DNA of 16,897 nt from CAZTDD01 sp964612675 (GTDB lineage Bacteria; Hinthialibacterota; Hinthialibacteria; Hinthialibacterales; JAKPRU01). Below the pieces are notes generated by a model. The model was given only the letters and a program-made list of their open reading frames with translations, ran no database searches and had not been told where the DNA came from. The translations under genes and the position numbers were made by a program. The DNA is taken from contig CAZTDD010000143.1 of NCBI GenBank assembly GCA_964612675.1, positions 1-16,897 of the forward strand. Reading direction: 5' to 3'. Positions 15,186-16,897 of this stretch are shown in pieces (position 1 is the first letter of the stretch; every line of letters begins with the position of its first letter).

Positions 15186-16472
15186 ATGATTCGACGTGAT
15201 TTCATCAAACACTCGGGCATAGCGGCGGCAGGAACGTCACTAATCGGAAACTCGAAATCGTGGGCGGGAGCCAATGAGAAAGTTGGAATCGCTCAAATCG
15301 GCATGGGCGGCCGTGGCGGTGAACTGATGCTTCATTGGGCGAAGTTGGACGGTGCCGAAGTGCGCACCATCTGCGACCCGGACGAACGCCGTATGGAGCG
15401 GTGGGGCGAAGAACACCAAAAGGCAGCGGGAAAGAAACCGAAATACGAACCCGACCTGAGAAAGATCATGGAGGACGATAATATCGACGCGGTCGTCCTC
15501 ACCTGCTGCAACCACTGGCATACCCCGGCGGCAATCTGGGCCTGCCAGGCCGGAAAACATGCATACGTCGAGAAACCGGTCTCCCACAACATCGTTGAAG
15601 GACAAAAACTGACCGAGGCGGCCCGGAAATACAACCGTATCGTACAAGGCGGCACCCAACGGCGCTCGGACGGTCTCTTCCGAAAGGCCGCACAACTGCT
15701 TCACGATGGCGTCATCGGCGACATCTACATGGCCCGCGCGCTCATCTTCGGGAAACGCGACTCCGTCGGATTCAAACCGATGGAACAACCGCCCGACTGG
15801 CTTCACTGGGATCTCTGGCTGGGACCGGCCCCACAGCAGGCCTATCACGGGAACCTCGCCCACTACAACTGGCACTGGTTCTGGGACTTCGGAAACGGCG
15901 AAATCGGCAACAACGGCAGCCACGCACTGGACGTCATCCGCTGGGGCCTCAACAAAGAACTTCCATCAAAGGTCTACTCCGTCGGTGGCCGCTTCGGCTA
16001 TGAGGACCAGGCGGAAACGCCCAACACACAAGCGACGACGTTCGAGTACGAAGACGGAACAATCCTCACGTGCGAAACACGGGGACTTTACTCAAATGCC
16101 GAAGCGAAAGGGATTCGCTGGGGAGGAATGTTCTACGGTTCAGAAGGGTATATGACGTTGAAAGACAACCGGTATGAGATCTACATGGGACGCAACACCG
16201 AACCCGAGCCGGACAGAGGCCGACTGGAGCAGATCGATCACTACAAAAACTTCATCGACGCTATCCGAGCGAATGACAGCAGTCTGCTGCGTGCCGAGAT
16301 TAAAGAAACAGCGCTATCGTGCGCCCTGTGTCATCTCGGCAATATCGCGTACAGACTCGGACGCGAACTCCATTTCGACCCGAAACGGCAACGCTTTTTC
16401 GGAGATGCCGCGGCAAACCAGCTTCTCAGCCGCAAATACCGGAAGCCGTTCGAAGTACCGAAAACGGTATAG
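15186..16472 (+). CDS. Gfo/Idh/MocA family oxidoreductase, TAT-secreted
   Basis: An NAD(P)-dependent oxidoreductase of the glucose-fructose oxidoreductase / inositol dehydrogenase family, usually acting on sugars or cyclitols. The N-terminus has a twin-arginine export motif (RRDFIKHSG, Arg3-Arg4) and a short hydrophobic stretch (GIAAAGTSLIG), so the folded cofactor-bearing enzyme probably goes to the periplasm. The Rossmann fold shows GMGGRGG at 39-45, and the family motif EKPVS is at 129-133. The middle region (DWLHWDLWLGPAP, NGEIGNNGSHALDVIRWGL) is typical of the secreted subgroup common in Planctomycetes and related phyla. Length 428 is normal. An ideal AGGAGG lies 7 bases before the ATG. 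It appears to be a single-gene unit; the substrate cannot be inferred, and no sugar transporter or sulfatase is nearby. Confidence 0.92.
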   Translation: MIRRDFIKHSGIAAAGTSLIGNSKSWAGANEKVGIAQIGMGGRGGELMLHWAKLDGAEVRTICDPDERRMERWGEEHQKAAGKKPKYEPDLRKIMEDDNIDAVVLTCCNHWHTPAAIWACQAGKHAYVEKPVSHNIVEGQKLTEAARKYNRIVQGGTQRRSDGLFRKAAQLLHDGVIGDIYMARALIFGKRDSVGFKPMEQPPDWLHWDLWLGPAPQQAYHGNLAHYNWHWFWDFGNGEIGNNGSHALDVIRWGLNKELPSKVYSVGGRFGYEDQAETPNTQATTFEYEDGTILTCETRGLYSNAEAKGIRWGGMFYGSEGYMTLKDNRYEIYMGRNTEPEPDRGRLEQIDHYKNFIDAIRANDSSLLRAEIKETALSCALCHLGNIAYRLGRELHFDPKRQRFFGDAAANQLLSRKYRKPFEVPKTV

Positions 16473-16593
16473 ACATTTTTGAGATCTCTACTTTCCTCAG
16501 TCCATTTCGCAAAGGAGGCGAAGCTTCTGAGGCCGTCCCAAGACACGGAAACTATGCGAAAGAACGCGTCGCTCTAGAGGTCGGGAAAGATAA

Positions 16594-16716
16594 CCAATCC
16601 GTGAATCTCCCCTTCCTTTGGCCACGCAAGCGTGGCCCTCTTGGGGGAGAAAACGCTGCAGACACGCTCATTTCTTTTTCCTCCCCCGAAGATCGGGGGA
16701 GGTTAGGAGGGGGTTG
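16594..16716 (+). repeat. Palindromic A element, intergenic copy
   Basis: A degenerate left end (AACCAATCCGTGAATC) is followed by A1 arms CTCCCC and TTGGGGGAG with an inner perfect stem GGCCACGC-AA-GCGTGGCC, then the CTGCAGACACGCTCATTTC spacer and hairpin A2, ending GAGGGGGTTG at 16707-16716. It lies ~120 bases after the Gfo/Idh stop. The 16473-16593 interval shows no gene or clear terminator, so these hairpins may end transcription. Confidence 0.85.
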
Positions 16717-16730
16717 AGATTCGTATTCCT

Positions 16731-16774
16731 GACTTTTTGCGACCCCGGAAAGAATGATGCCGTCGCAAAAAGTC
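16731..16774. repeat. Perfect C-module palindrome
   Basis: GACTTTTTGCGAC (16731-16743) and GTCGCAAAAAGTC (16762-16774) are perfect 13-bp inverted arms around 18 bases. The same 13-mer ends the 3764-4058 element, though there the arms are further apart. It separates two A elements. Confidence 0.8.
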
Positions 16775-16797
16775 GTCGGGATGCGGGAAGTGAGGTG

Positions 16798-16897
16798 TCA
16801 ACCCCCTCTGAATCTCCCCTTCCTTTGGCCACGCAAGCGTGGCCCTCTTGGGGGAGAAAACGCTGCAGACACGCTCGTTTCTTTTTCCTCCCCCGAA
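16798..16897 (+). repeat. Palindromic A element, truncated by window end
   Basis: It begins with a perfect left end CAACCCCCTC (16799-16808), identical to that of the dnaE copy. It continues through the A1 hairpin with the GGCCACGC-AA-GCGTGGCC inner stem and the spacer, into the left arm of A2. It stops at ...CCCCCGAA. From A1 on it is almost identical to 16607-16690, so two copies stand in tandem. Confidence 0.85.

Overview
The window looks like a chromosomal scaffold piece from an uncultured Gram-negative-type bacterium. Three traits point that way: a TAT-secreted Gfo/Idh/MocA oxidoreductase, a giant secreted multidomain protein with Thr/Pro-rich linkers, and a genome seeded with GC-rich palindromic interspersed repeats. 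Together they recall candidate phyla such as Sumerlaeota, Hydrogenedentota or Poribacteria, but no phylogenetic marker proves this. There is no rRNA, tRNA, CRISPR array, transposase or phage gene.

Layout. 1-255: repeat fragment and leader. 256-1212 (+): HD-GYP cyclic-di-GMP phosphodiesterase. 1232-2398 (-): galactokinase galK, convergent with the HD-GYP gene. 2399-2658: array of 21-bp tandem repeats plus one palindromic repeat module. 2659-3672 (-): galT. Together galT-galK are the core of the Leloir pathway. 3673-4204: intergenic region with a MITE-like nested palindrome. 4205-11199 (+): a giant secreted protein interrupted by a 100-N assembly gap (9280-9379). It has a signal peptide, two beta-sandwich-like domains, 16 cysteine-ladder leucine-rich repeats, two carboxypeptidase-regulatory-like domains, a gingipain-type (C25) peptidase domain, an in-frame repeat-derived linker, then Ig-like and beta-rich C-terminal domains. 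11183-14746 (-): DnaE-type DNA polymerase III alpha subunit of the short, error-prone-like class, overlapping the giant gene's 3' end by 17 bp. 14747-15185: palindromic repeats and leader. 15186-16472 (+): Gfo/Idh/MocA oxidoreductase. 16473-16897: two tandem copies of the palindromic repeat.

The most unusual content is a modular palindromic repeat family, named here A1/A2 (paired hairpins, ends CAACCCCCTC / GAGGGGGTTG), B (core CCCTCACCC...CCCTCTCCC) and C (GACTTTTTGCGAC). It occupies most intergenic spaces and has also inserted, frame-preserving, into two protein genes: about 130 codons in dnaE and about 170 codons in the giant peptidase-like gene. This resembles in principle the protein-invading Rickettsia palindromic elements. 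The 100-N gap is flanked by an exact 55-bp duplication. Collapsing it restores one reading frame of 2279 codons, so the gap is probably an assembler artefact. The peptidase-like domain carries Ser where the family usually has its catalytic Cys.

The genes do not form one pathway. galT and galK work together in galactose use. The other genes (c-di-GMP turnover, a surface or secreted LRR/peptidase-like protein, a polymerase, a secreted sugar-type oxidoreductase) appear independent.
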